Positions 15,491-24,494 of a stretch of 64,000 bases of DNA are shown here, one piece after another (positions within the stretch are counted from its first letter, which is position 1; every line of letters starts with the position of its first letter). This stretch comes from Neptuniibacter sp048548695 (GTDB lineage Bacteria > Pseudomonadota > Gammaproteobacteria > Pseudomonadales > Balneatricaceae): NCBI RefSeq assembly GCF_048548695.1, contig NZ_JBLYIF010000001.1. The stretch is one strand, 5' to 3'. The notes beneath the pieces were generated by a model. It had not been told where the DNA came from, did no database searches, and was given only the letters and a program-made list of their open reading frames with translations. The position numbers and the translations under genes are program-made.

Positions 15491-17086
15491 TTAGCCGAAC
15501 TGGTTAGAGGTGTTTTTCGCACCACCAGCTTTCAGGGCGTTCTCACCAGCGTAGTACTCTTTGTGGTCGTCGCCCAGATCGGAACCAGCCATGTTCTGGT
15601 GCTTAACGCATGCGATACCCTGACGGATCTCTTTACGCTGAACGCCTTCAACGTAACCCAGCATCGCTTTGTCACCGAAGTACTCTTTAGCCAGGTTATC
15701 AACAGACAGTGCAGTTGTGTGATAAGTCGGCAGAGTGATCAGGTGGTGGAATACGTTCGCTTCGCGAGCAGTATCAGCCTGGAACGTACGTACACGCGCG
15801 TCGGCAGCAGCAGACAGTTCAGAATCGTCGTATTCAGCAGACATCAGGTTGGCGCGATCGTAAGCAGAAACGTCTTTACCTTCAGCAGCCCATGCATCGT
15901 AAGTCTGCTGACGGAAGTTCAGCGTCCAGTTGAAAGATGGGGAGTTGTTGTAAACCAATTTAGCATCTGGGTGTACTTTACGTACTTCGTCCATCATGCC
16001 TTTGATTTCGTGTACGGTTGGTACAGCTGTTTCGATCCACAGCAGGTCAGCACCAGCGGTGATAGCTTCGATGCAATCGAATACGCAACGCTCGTGACCA
16101 GTGCCCTGACGGAACTGGTACAGACCAGATGGCAGACGCTTAGGACGAACCAGTTTGCCGTTACGGCTGATCAGTACATCGCCTTCAGCGGTGTCTTCTG
16201 GTGCAACTTCTTCAACGTCCAGGTAAGAGTTATATACATCACCCTGGTCGCCTGGCTCTTTAACAACCGCGATCTCTTTAGTCAGGCCAGCACCTTCAGA
16301 GTCGGTACGTGCAACGATAACACCGTCATCAACACCCAGCTCCAGGAAAGCGTAACGCAGAGCGCGCAGCTTGTTGTGGAAGTCAGCGTGAGGCACAGTT
16401 ACTTTACCGTCCTGGTGGCCACACTGCTTCTCGTCAGCAACCTGGTTTTCGATCTGCAGGCAGCAAGCACCGGCTTCGATCATCTGCTTAGCCATCAGGT
16501 AAGTCGCTTCAGCGTTACCAAAACCAGCATCGATGTCTGCAACGATTGGTACTACGTGAGTTTCGTGGTTGTCGATCTGAGACTGGATTTCAGCTTCTTT
16601 AGCGGAATCGCCAGCTTCACGCGCTTTGTCCAGCTCACGGAACAGACCGCCAAGTTCACGAGCGTCAGCCTGACGCAGGAAGGTGTACAGTTCTTCTACC
16701 AGTGACGCGACAGCAGTTTTTTCGTGCATAGACTGGTCAGGCAGAGGACCGAAGTCAGAACGCAGAGCAGCAACCATCCAGCCGGACAGGTACAGGTAAC
16801 GACGCTCAGTAGAGCCGAAGTGTTTTTTGATAGAGATCAGTTTCTGCTGACCAACAAAACCGTGCCAGCAACCCAGAGACTGAGTGTATTTGGTTTTGTC
16901 TTTGTCAAACTCAGCCATGTCACGACGCATGATGCCAGCAGTGTACTTGGCAATGTCTAAGCCAGTTTTGAATTTGTTCTGAGCGCGCATGCGAGCAGCG
17001 GATTCTGGGTTGATAGCGTCCCAAGCAGCACCGTAAGATGCTTTCAGGCTTGCTACCGCATCGATATCTTGTTTGATAGAAGACAT
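15491..17086 (-). CDS. aceA: Isocitrate lyase
   Basis: Glyoxylate-shunt enzyme that splits isocitrate into glyoxylate and succinate. The 531-residue length and sequence match the long Pseudomonas-type isocitrate lyase rather than the 434-residue E. coli form. The catalytic loop appears as DEKQCGHQDG, with metal-binding residues in VPIVADIDAGFGN and the SPSFNW motif near the C-terminus. The start is the ATG at 17086, preceded by AAGGGA; an in-frame extension to 17125 is not needed. A LysR gene is divergently transcribed and the 166-bp gap is full of inverted repeats, suggesting local control. The downstream terminator is at 15402-15437. Confidence 0.96.
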   Translation of the reverse strand: MSSIKQDIDAVASLKASYGAAWDAINPESAARMRAQNKFKTGLDIAKYTAGIMRRDMAEFDKDKTKYTQSLGCWHGFVGQQKLISIKKHFGSTERRYLYLSGWMVAALRSDFGPLPDQSMHEKTAVASLVEELYTFLRQADARELGGLFRELDKAREAGDSAKEAEIQSQIDNHETHVVPIVADIDAGFGNAEATYLMAKQMIEAGACCLQIENQVADEKQCGHQDGKVTVPHADFHNKLRALRYAFLELGVDDGVIVARTDSEGAGLTKEIAVVKEPGDQGDVYNSYLDVEEVAPEDTAEGDVLISRNGKLVRPKRLPSGLYQFRQGTGHERCVFDCIEAITAGADLLWIETAVPTVHEIKGMMDEVRKVHPDAKLVYNNSPSFNWTLNFRQQTYDAWAAEGKDVSAYDRANLMSAEYDDSELSAAADARVRTFQADTAREANVFHHLITLPTYHTTALSVDNLAKEYFGDKAMLGYVEGVQRKEIRQGIACVKHQNMAGSDLGDDHKEYYAGENALKAGGAKNTSNQFG

Positions 17087-17125
17087 GGTAAATCCCTTGG
17101 TTGTTGGCCACGACTCTGTAGCCAT

Positions 17126-17150
17126 TAGAATTAAATCGATGTCGATTCTA
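17126..17150. promoter_or_regulatory. Nested inverted repeats upstream of aceA
   Basis: TAGAAT (17126-17131) and ATTCTA (17145-17150) bracket a second repeat AATCGA-TG-TCGATT (17134-17147). The block lies 40-64 bases before the aceA start, in the promoter or leader, and is a plausible operator or leader hairpin. Confidence 0.4.
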
Positions 17151-17170
17151 GCTGGGGTTGTGACATAATT

Positions 17171-17191
17171 GAAATAAATGGGGTTTATTTC
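17171..17191. promoter_or_regulatory. Perfect inverted repeat in the aceA/lysR gap
   Basis: GAAATAAA-TGGGG-TTTATTTC: two perfect 8-bp arms with a 5-bp spacer, about midway between the divergent genes. Good candidate operator for the LysR protein or another regulator. Confidence 0.5.
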
Positions 17192-17195
17192 TATT

Positions 17196-17210
17196 ATTCA
17201 CAAAACGAAT
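17196..17210. promoter_or_regulatory. LysR-type box ATTC-N7-GAAT
   Basis: A T-N11-A dyad (ATTC-ACAAAAC-GAAT), the standard form of LysR-family recognition sites, 43 bases upstream of the lysR gene. Fits autoregulation and control of divergent aceA. Confidence 0.45.
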
Positions 17211-17252
17211 ACCCATGCTAAGTTTCTGGTTTGAAAAAAGAATCAACTCATT

Positions 17253-18203
17253 ATGCTGTTAGATAAAATTGATCTTAACCTTCTGGTGTATCTGGATGTA
17301 TTGCTGCGAGAGCGTAATGTAACCCGCTCTGCCAGTATACTCGGTATCAGCCAGCCCGCAATGAGCAATGGTTTGCGGCGTTTAAGGGAGATGTTGGGGG
17401 ATCCTTTGCTAGTGCGAACAGCGGAGGGTATGACACCCACTGAACGTGCCCTTAGCCTGCAGCCTATGTTACGTCAGGTGCTGGCCAGTGTTGAGCAGGT
17501 AGTGGAACCCAATGGTGAATTTGACGCGGCTTCCAGTGACCGTGTTTTTCGTATTATGACCAGTGACTACGGCGAAGCGACGTTGATGCCTCGCTTGCTT
17601 AAGCGGTTGTGTACAGAGGCACCCAATATCGTGTTGGATATCCTTACGCCGAGCGATATGAGCTTTAAAGAAGTGGAGCAGGGCCTGGTAGATCTGGTAA
17701 TTAACCGCTTTGATACCATGCCGCAGTCATTTCACCAGTGTACACTTTGGCGTGACAGCTTCTCTTGTCTGTTTAGTGTAGATAATCCGATCTCTCTGGA
17801 TTTCTGTCTAGAAACTTACCTTTCCGCGGGACATGTCTGGGTCAGTAAAACCGGGATGGGGGCAGGAATGGGCATTACGCCTAAGGATACCAAACGGTTA
17901 GGCTGGGTTGACGAGGCCCTACAGAAAGTTGGCCATCAACGCCGAATCACCGTGTTTACCCGGCACTACCAATCAGCGGCGCTGTTAGCCGAACAAAAAG
18001 GCTTGGTGGTGACCATTCCGAGCAGAGCGGCCATGGCCCACACCACCAATCCTCGCTTGGTGATCAAGCAACCGCCGTTTGATGTGCCGGATTTTGAGTT
18101 CAAGATGGCTTGGAGCCCATTGTTGCAGCACAACAGTGCCCACAAGTGGCTGCGCCGCCTGATTCAGGATGTGGCGCAGAGTACGCAGTCCGCTACTCGC
18201 TGA
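17253..18203 (+). CDS. LysR-family transcriptional regulator
   Basis: A 316-residue regulator: N-terminal winged helix-turn-helix (residues about 8-65; VTRSASILGISQPAMSNGLRRLREMLGDPLLVRT) followed by a periplasmic-binding-like effector domain. It is divergent from aceA, which makes aceA its most likely target, although LysR-type control of isocitrate lyase is unusual in this group and the effector is unknown. Its 3' end overlaps the convergent roxA by 11 bases, so there is no room for a terminator between them. Confidence 0.92.
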   Translation: MLLDKIDLNLLVYLDVLLRERNVTRSASILGISQPAMSNGLRRLREMLGDPLLVRTAEGMTPTERALSLQPMLRQVLASVEQVVEPNGEFDAASSDRVFRIMTSDYGEATLMPRLLKRLCTEAPNIVLDILTPSDMSFKEVEQGLVDLVINRFDTMPQSFHQCTLWRDSFSCLFSVDNPISLDFCLETYLSAGHVWVSKTGMGAGMGITPKDTKRLGWVDEALQKVGHQRRITVFTRHYQSAALLAEQKGLVVTIPSRAAMAHTTNPRLVIKQPPFDVPDFEFKMAWSPLLQHNSAHKWLRRLIQDVAQSTQSATR

Positions 18204-19341
18204 AGTAGAGGCTACCTTGGCGGTACAGTGCTAGCAGTAAGTTCAGGTTTTCCGTGGTCACCTCTGGGTTAACCTGTTCAGCAGAGCAGAGCAGGCTAAT
18301 CAGCTCTGCCTGAGAGTCTGCACAACTAAAGCTGTTGCCGTCGACAAAGAGTTTGTAGCCGCCATCTTGTTGAAGATAAGCAAAGCGAGACCCTTCTGTG
18401 CGATGACAGGGGATACCCTCGGCAAGTAATGTCTCTATCTCCTCAAGGCCGGCAGTGTCATCCGCTTCCAGTTGATCCGGGTATTTTGGTTCGGTCATAA
18501 AGCGGCCAAACCATTCGGCAACCTGTGATGGCTCATTAACATAGTGTTGCAGAATTGCCTGTACACGAGTGATTGCAGCTGCATCGATCTCTGCGGCGTT
18601 TGTTGTCGCTGTTATGTCCGGGTCGCTGTAGCGCTGCTCGGATAGCAGTTGTTGACCGATAAATTCAGCAAAACCATCAAGAACTTCTTCATGGCTTGGT
18701 GCCCTGAAGCCGATGGAGTAGGTCATGCACTCGTTACCAACGGCATAGCCGTTATGGCCGACTCGCGGGGGTATATAGAGCATATCTCCCGGTTTAAGAT
18801 CCCAGGTTGCTTCTGGCTGCCACTCCGGCAAAATCATCACCGGTGTATCTTCCCGGCGCGGTGAAGTTTCGTCATAGATGCCACCCACCTCCCAGCGTCG
18901 CGTACCGGATGCCTGCAGCAGGAACACATCGTAGTTATCATAATGAGGGCCGACTCCACCACCGTCTGATGCATAGCTGATCATCAGATCATCCATACGC
19001 CAGCTGGGTAGAAAGTGAAAATGTGACAGCAGCTCCGCGACTTCAGGCACCCAGTGATCAACGGCCTGTACCAACAGAGTCCAGTCGGACGGCGGTAACT
19101 CAGTCAGCTCTTCTTCACTAAAGGGTCCGTGTTGAAGTTGCCAGTGCTTGCCATCATTGGATTGGCTGATTAGCCGAGATTCAACGCCTTCCTCCATGGC
19201 CAGTCCTGCCAGCTCATCGGCGCTGACTGGTGGTTCGAAATTGGGGAAGGCATTGCGGATCAGCAGGGGTTTCTTCTGCCAGTAGTCACGTAGGAATGTT
19301 GCGACTGGCATATCACCCAGGTGGGTCAGGGGGTTAGTCAT
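18193..19341 (-). CDS. roxA: Ribosomal protein uL16 arginine hydroxylase (cupin/JmjC)
   Basis: Fe(II)/2-oxoglutarate oxygenase of 382 residues, the YcfD/RoxA type, which hydroxylates an Arg of ribosomal protein L16. The iron ligands are visible as the H-x-D of GPHYDNYDVF and the later His of PPRVGHNG. The C-terminal winged-helix and dimerisation region is full length. In E. coli the gene (ycfD) lies near purB-hflD-mnmA, the same neighbourhood as here. It overlaps trmJ by 8 bases. Confidence 0.93.
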   Translation of the reverse strand: MTNPLTHLGDMPVATFLRDYWQKKPLLIRNAFPNFEPPVSADELAGLAMEEGVESRLISQSNDGKHWQLQHGPFSEEELTELPPSDWTLLVQAVDHWVPEVAELLSHFHFLPSWRMDDLMISYASDGGGVGPHYDNYDVFLLQASGTRRWEVGGIYDETSPRREDTPVMILPEWQPEATWDLKPGDMLYIPPRVGHNGYAVGNECMTYSIGFRAPSHEEVLDGFAEFIGQQLLSEQRYSDPDITATTNAAEIDAAAITRVQAILQHYVNEPSQVAEWFGRFMTEPKYPDQLEADDTAGLEEIETLLAEGIPCHRTEGSRFAYLQQDGGYKLFVDGNSFSCADSQAELISLLCSAEQVNPEVTTENLNLLLALYRQGSLYFSE

Positions 19342-20095
19342 GGCTGTTGTAATCCTTCTCGCTGCTGATGTTTTGTTCTGACCGTGTGGCGGTTTCTTCT
19401 ACTGAAGTGAGAATGCCTCGCAGCATATTCAGTTCGGTTTTCTCCGGACGGGAGCGATTAAAATAACGGCGCAGCTTATCCAGTACCTTGCCTTCGTGTT
19501 GAGGAATGATAAAACGTGTCAACCGCAACACGCGTTCGAGATGCTCGTAAAATAGTGCCATTTCTCGCTGCCGGGGATATGTCTCGGCCTGGGGTTCGTG
19601 TACCGGTGCCTGAGCGGCGATCCATAGTTCATAACTCAGTAACTGAATTGCCTGAGCTACATTCAGTACCGGGTATTCCGGGTTAGCCGGGATATAAACA
19701 TGGCGGTTACACAACTGTAATTCATGATTGTGCAGGCCCATGGTTTCACGGCCAAAGACCAGCGCGATTTGCCCCTGGGTTGCTTCGCTAACCATTTGAG
19801 TAGCGGCACTGCGTGCATCCATAAGTGGCAGGTCAAAACTGCGCTGAGTGCGGGCGCTGGTGCCGAGTACCAGTTGGCAATCAGCGATCGCTTCTTCTAG
19901 CGTACTGACGATCACAGCTGAGTCCAGCAGGTCTTTACCGCCTGCGGCACGGGACTCTGCTTCAGGTGATGGAAAGTCCTGTGGATCTACCAGCCAGAGC
20001 TGACTTAATCCCATATTTTTCATCGCCCGGGCGGCGGCGCCAATATTGCCGGGATGGAAGGTATTGATCAGTACAATGCGGACGTTTTCTAACAT
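19334..20095 (-). CDS. trmJ: tRNA (cytidine/uridine-2'-O-)-methyltransferase TrmJ
   Basis: SPOUT-class methyltransferase of about 253 residues that 2'-O-methylates position 32 of tRNAs. Motifs: N-terminal VLINTFHPGNIGAAARAMKNMG, the knot segment ALVFGRETMGLHNHEL, and YPVLNVAQAIQLLSYEL. A C-terminal helical extension of about 90 residues is typical. A TTG at 20101 is in frame, but the ATG at 20095 gives the standard N-terminus; neither has a strong ribosome-binding site. Confidence 0.93.
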   Translation of the reverse strand: MLENVRIVLINTFHPGNIGAAARAMKNMGLSQLWLVDPQDFPSPEAESRAAGGKDLLDSAVIVSTLEEAIADCQLVLGTSARTQRSFDLPLMDARSAATQMVSEATQGQIALVFGRETMGLHNHELQLCNRHVYIPANPEYPVLNVAQAIQLLSYELWIAAQAPVHEPQAETYPRQREMALFYEHLERVLRLTRFIIPQHEGKVLDKLRRYFNRSRPEKTELNMLRGILTSVEETATRSEQNISSEKDYNSHD

Positions 20096-20158
20096 GGCCA
20101 AGTAACCGGATTAACAGAGCGGGCATTATAGGTGAGGGCAGTACAGGGTGAAACTAAA

Positions 20159-20178
20159 ACGGGGCCCGACGGCCCCGT
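20159..20178 (-). terminator. Intrinsic terminator of purB
   Basis: Stem ACGGGGCC/GGCCCCGT with loop CGAC, followed on the minus strand by TTTTAGTTT. It lies just after the purB stop and ahead of trmJ. Confidence 0.8.
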
Positions 20179-20195
20179 GATCAATTGCTGATGGC

Positions 20196-21560
20196 TCAGA
20201 CATTTTTTGCCTGAGATACAGCATTACCGATGTAGTTATGTGGTGTTAGCGCCTTAAGCGATTGCTTTGCTTCTTCAGGCAGCTCCAGCGTATCGATAAA
20301 GTTCTGAATGGTAATTTTCGACATGTCCTGACCGCGGGTCAGGGCCTTGAGCTTTTCGTACGGCTCTTCGATGCCATAGCGGCGCATAACCGTCTGAATC
20401 GGCTCCGCCAGAACTTCCCAGGCAGCGTCCAGATCGGCATCAAGCTGCGCAGGATTCAGTTCAAGCTTGCTGATGCCTTTAAGGGTCGACTGGTAGGCAA
20501 TCAGGCTGTAGCCAAACCCCACGCCCATGTTACGCAGAACGGTAGAGTCGGTCAGGTCGCGCTGCCAGCGCGAGATTGGCAGTTTAACGGCCAGGTGCTG
20601 CATGATGGCATTGGCTATGCCCAGGTTGCCTTCGGAATTCTCGAAGTCAATCGGGTTAACCTTATGCGGCATGGTGGATGAGCCAACTTCGCCAGCGATG
20701 GTTTTCTGTTTGAAATAAGCTTGGGAGATATAACCCCACAGGTCGCGGTCAAAATCGATGATGATGGTGTTAAAGCGACATACAGTATCGAACAGCTCGG
20801 CAATATAGTCGTGCGGTTCAATCTGGGTGGTATATGGATTCCAGCTGAGCCCCAGCGAGGTGACAAACTGCTCGGCAGTGGCCGCCCAGTCTACATCTGG
20901 ATAGGCTGACAGGTGGGCATTATAGTTACCGACGGCACCGTTGATCTTGCCCAGCAGTTCAACCTGCTCGAGCTGTTTAACCTGGCGTTGCAGGCGATGC
21001 GCCACATTGGCCATCTCTTTGCCCACTGTGGTGGGAGAGGCTGTTTGGCCATGGGTGCGTGAAAGCATTGGCTGCGCGGCATAAGCATGGGCCAGACCGG
21101 AAATCTCATCGCAAACCTGACGCATCTGCGGCAGCATGGCTGCGAGGCCATGTTTCAGCATCAATGCGTGGGACAGGTTGTTGATATCTTCGGATGTGCA
21201 GGCAAAGTGAACAAACTCACTGATCGCTTGCAACTCGTCATTGCCGCTGATCTTGTCTTTAATGAAGTATTCAACCGCTTTGACGTCATGATTTGTCGTG
21301 CGCTCGATCTGTTTAACGCTGGCAGCATCGGCTTCGCAGAAGTTATCGATGATCGCATTAAGCAGTGCATTGGCTTGGGTGCTGAGTTCCGGCACCTCTT
21401 TGATCTGCGGGTGGGCTGCCAGTTGTTGTAACCAGCGGACTTCGACTTCGACACGGAAGCGAATCAGGCCATATTCACTGAAAATATCACGCAATTCGGC
21501 GGTTTTGCTGCCGTAACGGCCGTCAACCGGAGAGATAGCGGTAAGGGCGGAAAGCTCCAT
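20196..21560 (-). CDS. purB: Adenylosuccinate lyase
   Basis: Acts twice in purine synthesis, cleaving SAICAR and adenylosuccinate. The 454-residue length and sequence closely follow the E. coli type. The signature loop GEVGSSTMPHKVNPIDFENSEGN carries the catalytic Ser, and SRTHGQTASPTTVGKEMAN holds the general-acid His region. ATG at 21560 with AGAGAAC upstream. hflD lies 85 bp upstream on the same strand, as in E. coli. Confidence 0.97.
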   Translation of the reverse strand: MELSALTAISPVDGRYGSKTAELRDIFSEYGLIRFRVEVEVRWLQQLAAHPQIKEVPELSTQANALLNAIIDNFCEADAASVKQIERTTNHDVKAVEYFIKDKISGNDELQAISEFVHFACTSEDINNLSHALMLKHGLAAMLPQMRQVCDEISGLAHAYAAQPMLSRTHGQTASPTTVGKEMANVAHRLQRQVKQLEQVELLGKINGAVGNYNAHLSAYPDVDWAATAEQFVTSLGLSWNPYTTQIEPHDYIAELFDTVCRFNTIIIDFDRDLWGYISQAYFKQKTIAGEVGSSTMPHKVNPIDFENSEGNLGIANAIMQHLAVKLPISRWQRDLTDSTVLRNMGVGFGYSLIAYQSTLKGISKLELNPAQLDADLDAAWEVLAEPIQTVMRRYGIEEPYEKLKALTRGQDMSKITIQNFIDTLELPEEAKQSLKALTPHNYIGNAVSQAKNV

Positions 21561-21645
21561 GAATTGTTCTCTGCCTTTTTAGGGGTTGCGAAAAACCGCG
21601 CATTATACCCGAAGCCCTGGCATCGTCATAGATGAGCGCCGGTGG

Positions 21646-22311
21646 TTATACCAGCAGTTTTTTCAGCGATGGGCGCAGCCGGGATTTAAAGAACATCAGA
21701 TGCCAGCGCTTGCCGCCTTTCTGGCGCCAAAGCATGGCGCTGCGAATGCCTGCTAGCAGTAAGGCCCGAATTTTGGCTGCGTTTTCCCGGTTTTGCAGGT
21801 GGCGTGGATCCCCCGTCACCTGGATACGGAAACTGAAAGTACTGATGGTGTCCTGATACAGACTTGCCAGATTCGCAATCACGCTGGGGTGAGCAAAAGT
21901 GGAGGGGTCTGACAGGCTATCGGCATCATCGGGATTAAAGTAGCGCGCTTGTTCAGTCACCTGCTTCAGCCGCTGACTGATGGTCTGGATTAATTCAGGT
22001 TTAGCCATCAGCTTGCGTTCTAGGTGCATCATACTGAGCGCATAACGAATAACGTCGCGGTTATGTTCAGCGCGTGGCTTTTCAATCAGGTCTTGCAGGT
22101 TGCGTAGCCCGATACTCAGGTTATAGGGAAGGTCGCGGTCACCGCCGAACACTGCTTCGGTGTTATCAGCATTGGTTTGCATAATACTGAACAGGCTGGC
22201 TTCCAGGTTATTCTGTGACACCATGCCACGGGTGGCGATCTGTTCAACCAGGGCGGCCGCCTGAAATACCCCTGCCAGTGCGATGGCTTGTTCGTCATGT
22301 AGACGTGTCAC
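21646..22311 (-). CDS. hflD: High-frequency lysogenization protein HflD homolog
   Basis: A 221-residue helical protein of the HflD family (named for its effect on lambda lysogeny in E. coli; normal role unclear, membrane-associated). Typical segments: EQIATRGMVSQNNLEASLFSI, GDRDLPYNLSIGLRNLQDLI and RALLLAGIRSAMLWRQKGGKRWHLMF. GTG start at 22311 with GAGGA upstream. It sits between mnmA and purB, the usual neighbours. Confidence 0.93.
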   Translation of the reverse strand: MTRLHDEQAIALAGVFQAAALVEQIATRGMVSQNNLEASLFSIMQTNADNTEAVFGGDRDLPYNLSIGLRNLQDLIEKPRAEHNRDVIRYALSMMHLERKLMAKPELIQTISQRLKQVTEQARYFNPDDADSLSDPSTFAHPSVIANLASLYQDTISTFSFRIQVTGDPRHLQNRENAAKIRALLLAGIRSAMLWRQKGGKRWHLMFFKSRLRPSLKKLLV

Positions 22312-22324
22312 GATCTATAAATCC

Positions 22325-23440
22325 TCAGAGCGGAATGCTGTCAACTTTGCCGGTTTGTTCAATCACTCCACCTCCCAGGCAGAGCTCACCTTCATAAATT
22401 ACCACGGATTGGCCCGGTGTGATGGCGCGCTGTGGCGTGGTGAAGCGGATTAGGTAACCGGCACCTATGCGTTTTTCAATAATACAATCCTGATCACTTT
22501 GACGGTAACGTACCTTAGCCTTACAGCGATAGGGTAACTGCGGCTCATGGCCATTGATCCAGAACAGTGCTTCTGACATCAGCCAGTCTGTATACAGCAG
22601 GTCATGCTGCTGCCCTTGAACTGCGATGAGAACATTGCGATCCAGGTCTTTGCTTGCGACGAACCATGGCGCTTCCGGGTAACCCTGCAAACCGCCGATA
22701 CAGAGCCCCTGACGCTGGCCAATGGTGTAGTACATCAAGCCGGTGTGCTCGCCAATAACCTCGCCATCTGGGGTCTCGATATTGCCGGGTTGCGCTGGCA
22801 GGTACTGTTTTAGAAAATCGGCGAAGCGGCGTTCACCGATAAAGCAGATTCCGGTGCTGTCTTTTTTATTATGCGTCACCAGGTCATGCTGCTCAGCCAG
22901 ACGCCGCACCTCAGGTTTTTCTAGTTCGCCCACCGGGAATAGGGTCTGTGCCAGTTCTTCACTGCCGACCTGGTGCAGGAAATAACTTTGATCCTTGTTA
23001 TTATCCAACCCCTTCAATAGGCAGGCGTGGCGGTTATGCTCGCCACGTCGCACATAGTGGCCCGTGGCAATCAGATCGGCACCAAGGGCTTTGGCATATT
23101 CCAGAAATGCCTTGAATTTGATTTCCCGGTTGCACAGGATGTCTGGGTTAGGTGTTCGGCCTGCCTTGTATTCCGCCAGGAAATGCTCAAACACGTTGTC
23201 CCAGTATTCCGCGGCAAAGTTTGCAGTGTGCAGGGTGATACCCAGTTTGTCACAGACCGCCTGAGCATCAGTCAGATCCTGTTTGGCAGTGCAGTATTCT
23301 GTACCGTCATCTTCGTCCCAGTTCTTCATAAACAGGCCTTCCACCTGATAACCCTGTTGGATTAGCAGTAATGCGGAAACGGAGGAGTCGACTCCGCCGG
23401 ACATGCCAACGATGACTTTGGTTTCGGGAATTGATTTCAT
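22325..23440 (-). CDS. mnmA: tRNA-specific 2-thiouridylase MnmA
   Basis: Thiolates U34 of tRNA-Lys, -Glu and -Gln, receiving sulfur from the Tus relay (tusDCBE are also in this window). A 371-residue PP-loop ATPase: SGGVDSS near residue 15, catalytic Cys in the CNREIKF and STGICFIGERRF motifs, and a C-terminal beta domain. ATG start without a strong ribosome-binding site, 24 bases after nudJ. Confidence 0.96.
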   Translation of the reverse strand: MKSIPETKVIVGMSGGVDSSVSALLLIQQGYQVEGLFMKNWDEDDGTEYCTAKQDLTDAQAVCDKLGITLHTANFAAEYWDNVFEHFLAEYKAGRTPNPDILCNREIKFKAFLEYAKALGADLIATGHYVRRGEHNRHACLLKGLDNNKDQSYFLHQVGSEELAQTLFPVGELEKPEVRRLAEQHDLVTHNKKDSTGICFIGERRFADFLKQYLPAQPGNIETPDGEVIGEHTGLMYYTIGQRQGLCIGGLQGYPEAPWFVASKDLDRNVLIAVQGQQHDLLYTDWLMSEALFWINGHEPQLPYRCKAKVRYRQSDQDCIIEKRIGAGYLIRFTTPQRAITPGQSVVIYEGELCLGGGVIEQTGKVDSIPL

Positions 23441-23464
23441 GGGTTTTTCTGATTCACTGATACT

Positions 23465-23914
23465 TCAAGCTGTGTATTCATAGATAAGATCCAATGGAAA
23501 GCGCCGCCCCTGCAGATAATCATCGACGCAGCGTAACACCATGGGGCTGCGTAGCCGTGTCGATTGAGCAATGATCTCCTCCCGGCTAAGCCAGTGAGCA
23601 GCAATGATACCATCATCCAGTGGTCGTTCTGGATGGTAAATTTGTGGTGTGGCAACAAAGCAGGCTCGGTGATAGGTAACGCCATTGCCTGGTGAGGTGT
23701 AAACATACAAACCGACCAGCGCTTCCGGCTGGACCTGCCAGCCTGTTTCTTCCAGAGTTTCACGGACTGCGGCTTCAGAAAAGGTTTCGCCGCATTCAAT
23801 ATGCCCTGCAGGTTGGTTTAATACCTGCTGACCGTCAGCGTGTTCTTCGACTATCAGGAAGCGGTTATCTTTTTCAACAATAACGGCTACTGTCGCATGG
23901 GGATACCAGGTCAT
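23465..23914 (-). CDS. nudJ: Nudix phosphatase NudJ
   Basis: A 150-residue Nudix hydrolase. The Nudix box is intact: G-HIEC-G-E-TFSEAAV-R-E-TLE-E-TG. In E. coli NudJ removes phosphate from thiamin pyrophosphate precursors and nucleotides and lies next to mnmA, as here. The frame is open to 23944, but the ATG at 23914 has AAGGA correctly spaced and gives the usual length. Confidence 0.9.
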   Translation of the reverse strand: MTWYPHATVAVIVEKDNRFLIVEEHADGQQVLNQPAGHIECGETFSEAAVRETLEETGWQVQPEALVGLYVYTSPGNGVTYHRACFVATPQIYHPERPLDDGIIAAHWLSREEIIAQSTRLRSPMVLRCVDDYLQGRRFPLDLIYEYTA

Positions 23915-24037
23915 ACCCGGGTCCTTGATAAAACGCCAGATCATAACAGTTATTGTCGATGTTTTCAGGTCTTGAACAGCGGTCAGCGCGTACTTTGGTG
24001 GTATGCTTGATATAGCAGTTTTAAGTCGGATTTTATT

Positions 24038-24493
24038 GTGAAAGCACAGATTTCAGTACAAACAGCAGATTTTGATCTGACTGGCTTGACCCAGTCATTA
24101 GCCTCGCCAAAAGGGCAGTGCGGTGCCATCGTGACCTTTACCGGTCTGGTGCGCGAGCTGGCGGGTTCTGACGCGTTAACAGCACTTTATCTTGAGCATT
24201 ACCCTGGCATGACAGAAAAAGCGTTGGCAAAAATTGTCGATGAGGCCGGACAGCGCTGGCCACTGGGTGCGGTGAGCCTGGTGCATAGGGTAGGTGAGCT
24301 GGCGCTTAATGAGCAGATTGTCTTCGTTGGCGTGTCTAGTGCGCATCGTGCGGATGCCTTTGCCGCTGCAGAATTTATCATGGACTACTTGAAACGTGAT
24401 GCGCCGTTCTGGAAAAAAGAGATATCTGCTCGAGGAGAGAGTTGGGTAGAGCAGAAAACGACCGATGTAAAAGCGGCTAAACGTTGGCAGTGA
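24038..24493 (+). CDS. moaE: Molybdopterin synthase catalytic subunit MoaE
   Basis: A 151-residue large subunit of molybdopterin synthase, which adds two sulfurs to cyclic pyranopterin. Conserved features: GAIVTFTGLVRE, LYLEHYPGMTEKAL, HRVGELALNEQIVFVGVSSAHR and the catalytic Lys region DYLKRDAPFWKKE. GTG start. moaD, which normally sits directly upstream, is absent; the gene stands alone between nudJ and rluE and converges on rluE with a single-base gap. Confidence 0.93.
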   Translation: MKAQISVQTADFDLTGLTQSLASPKGQCGAIVTFTGLVRELAGSDALTALYLEHYPGMTEKALAKIVDEAGQRWPLGAVSLVHRVGELALNEQIVFVGVSSAHRADAFAAAEFIMDYLKRDAPFWKKEISARGESWVEQKTTDVKAAKRWQ

Positions 24494-24494
24494 G

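Noticed and set aside
15563..16705. Open frame of 380 codons on the plus strand
   Set aside because: It lies entirely antisense to aceA, an unmistakable gene. Its composition (runs of Val, Phe, Ser, Thr) is what the opposite strand of a strongly codon-biased gene gives, and it has no ribosome-binding site.
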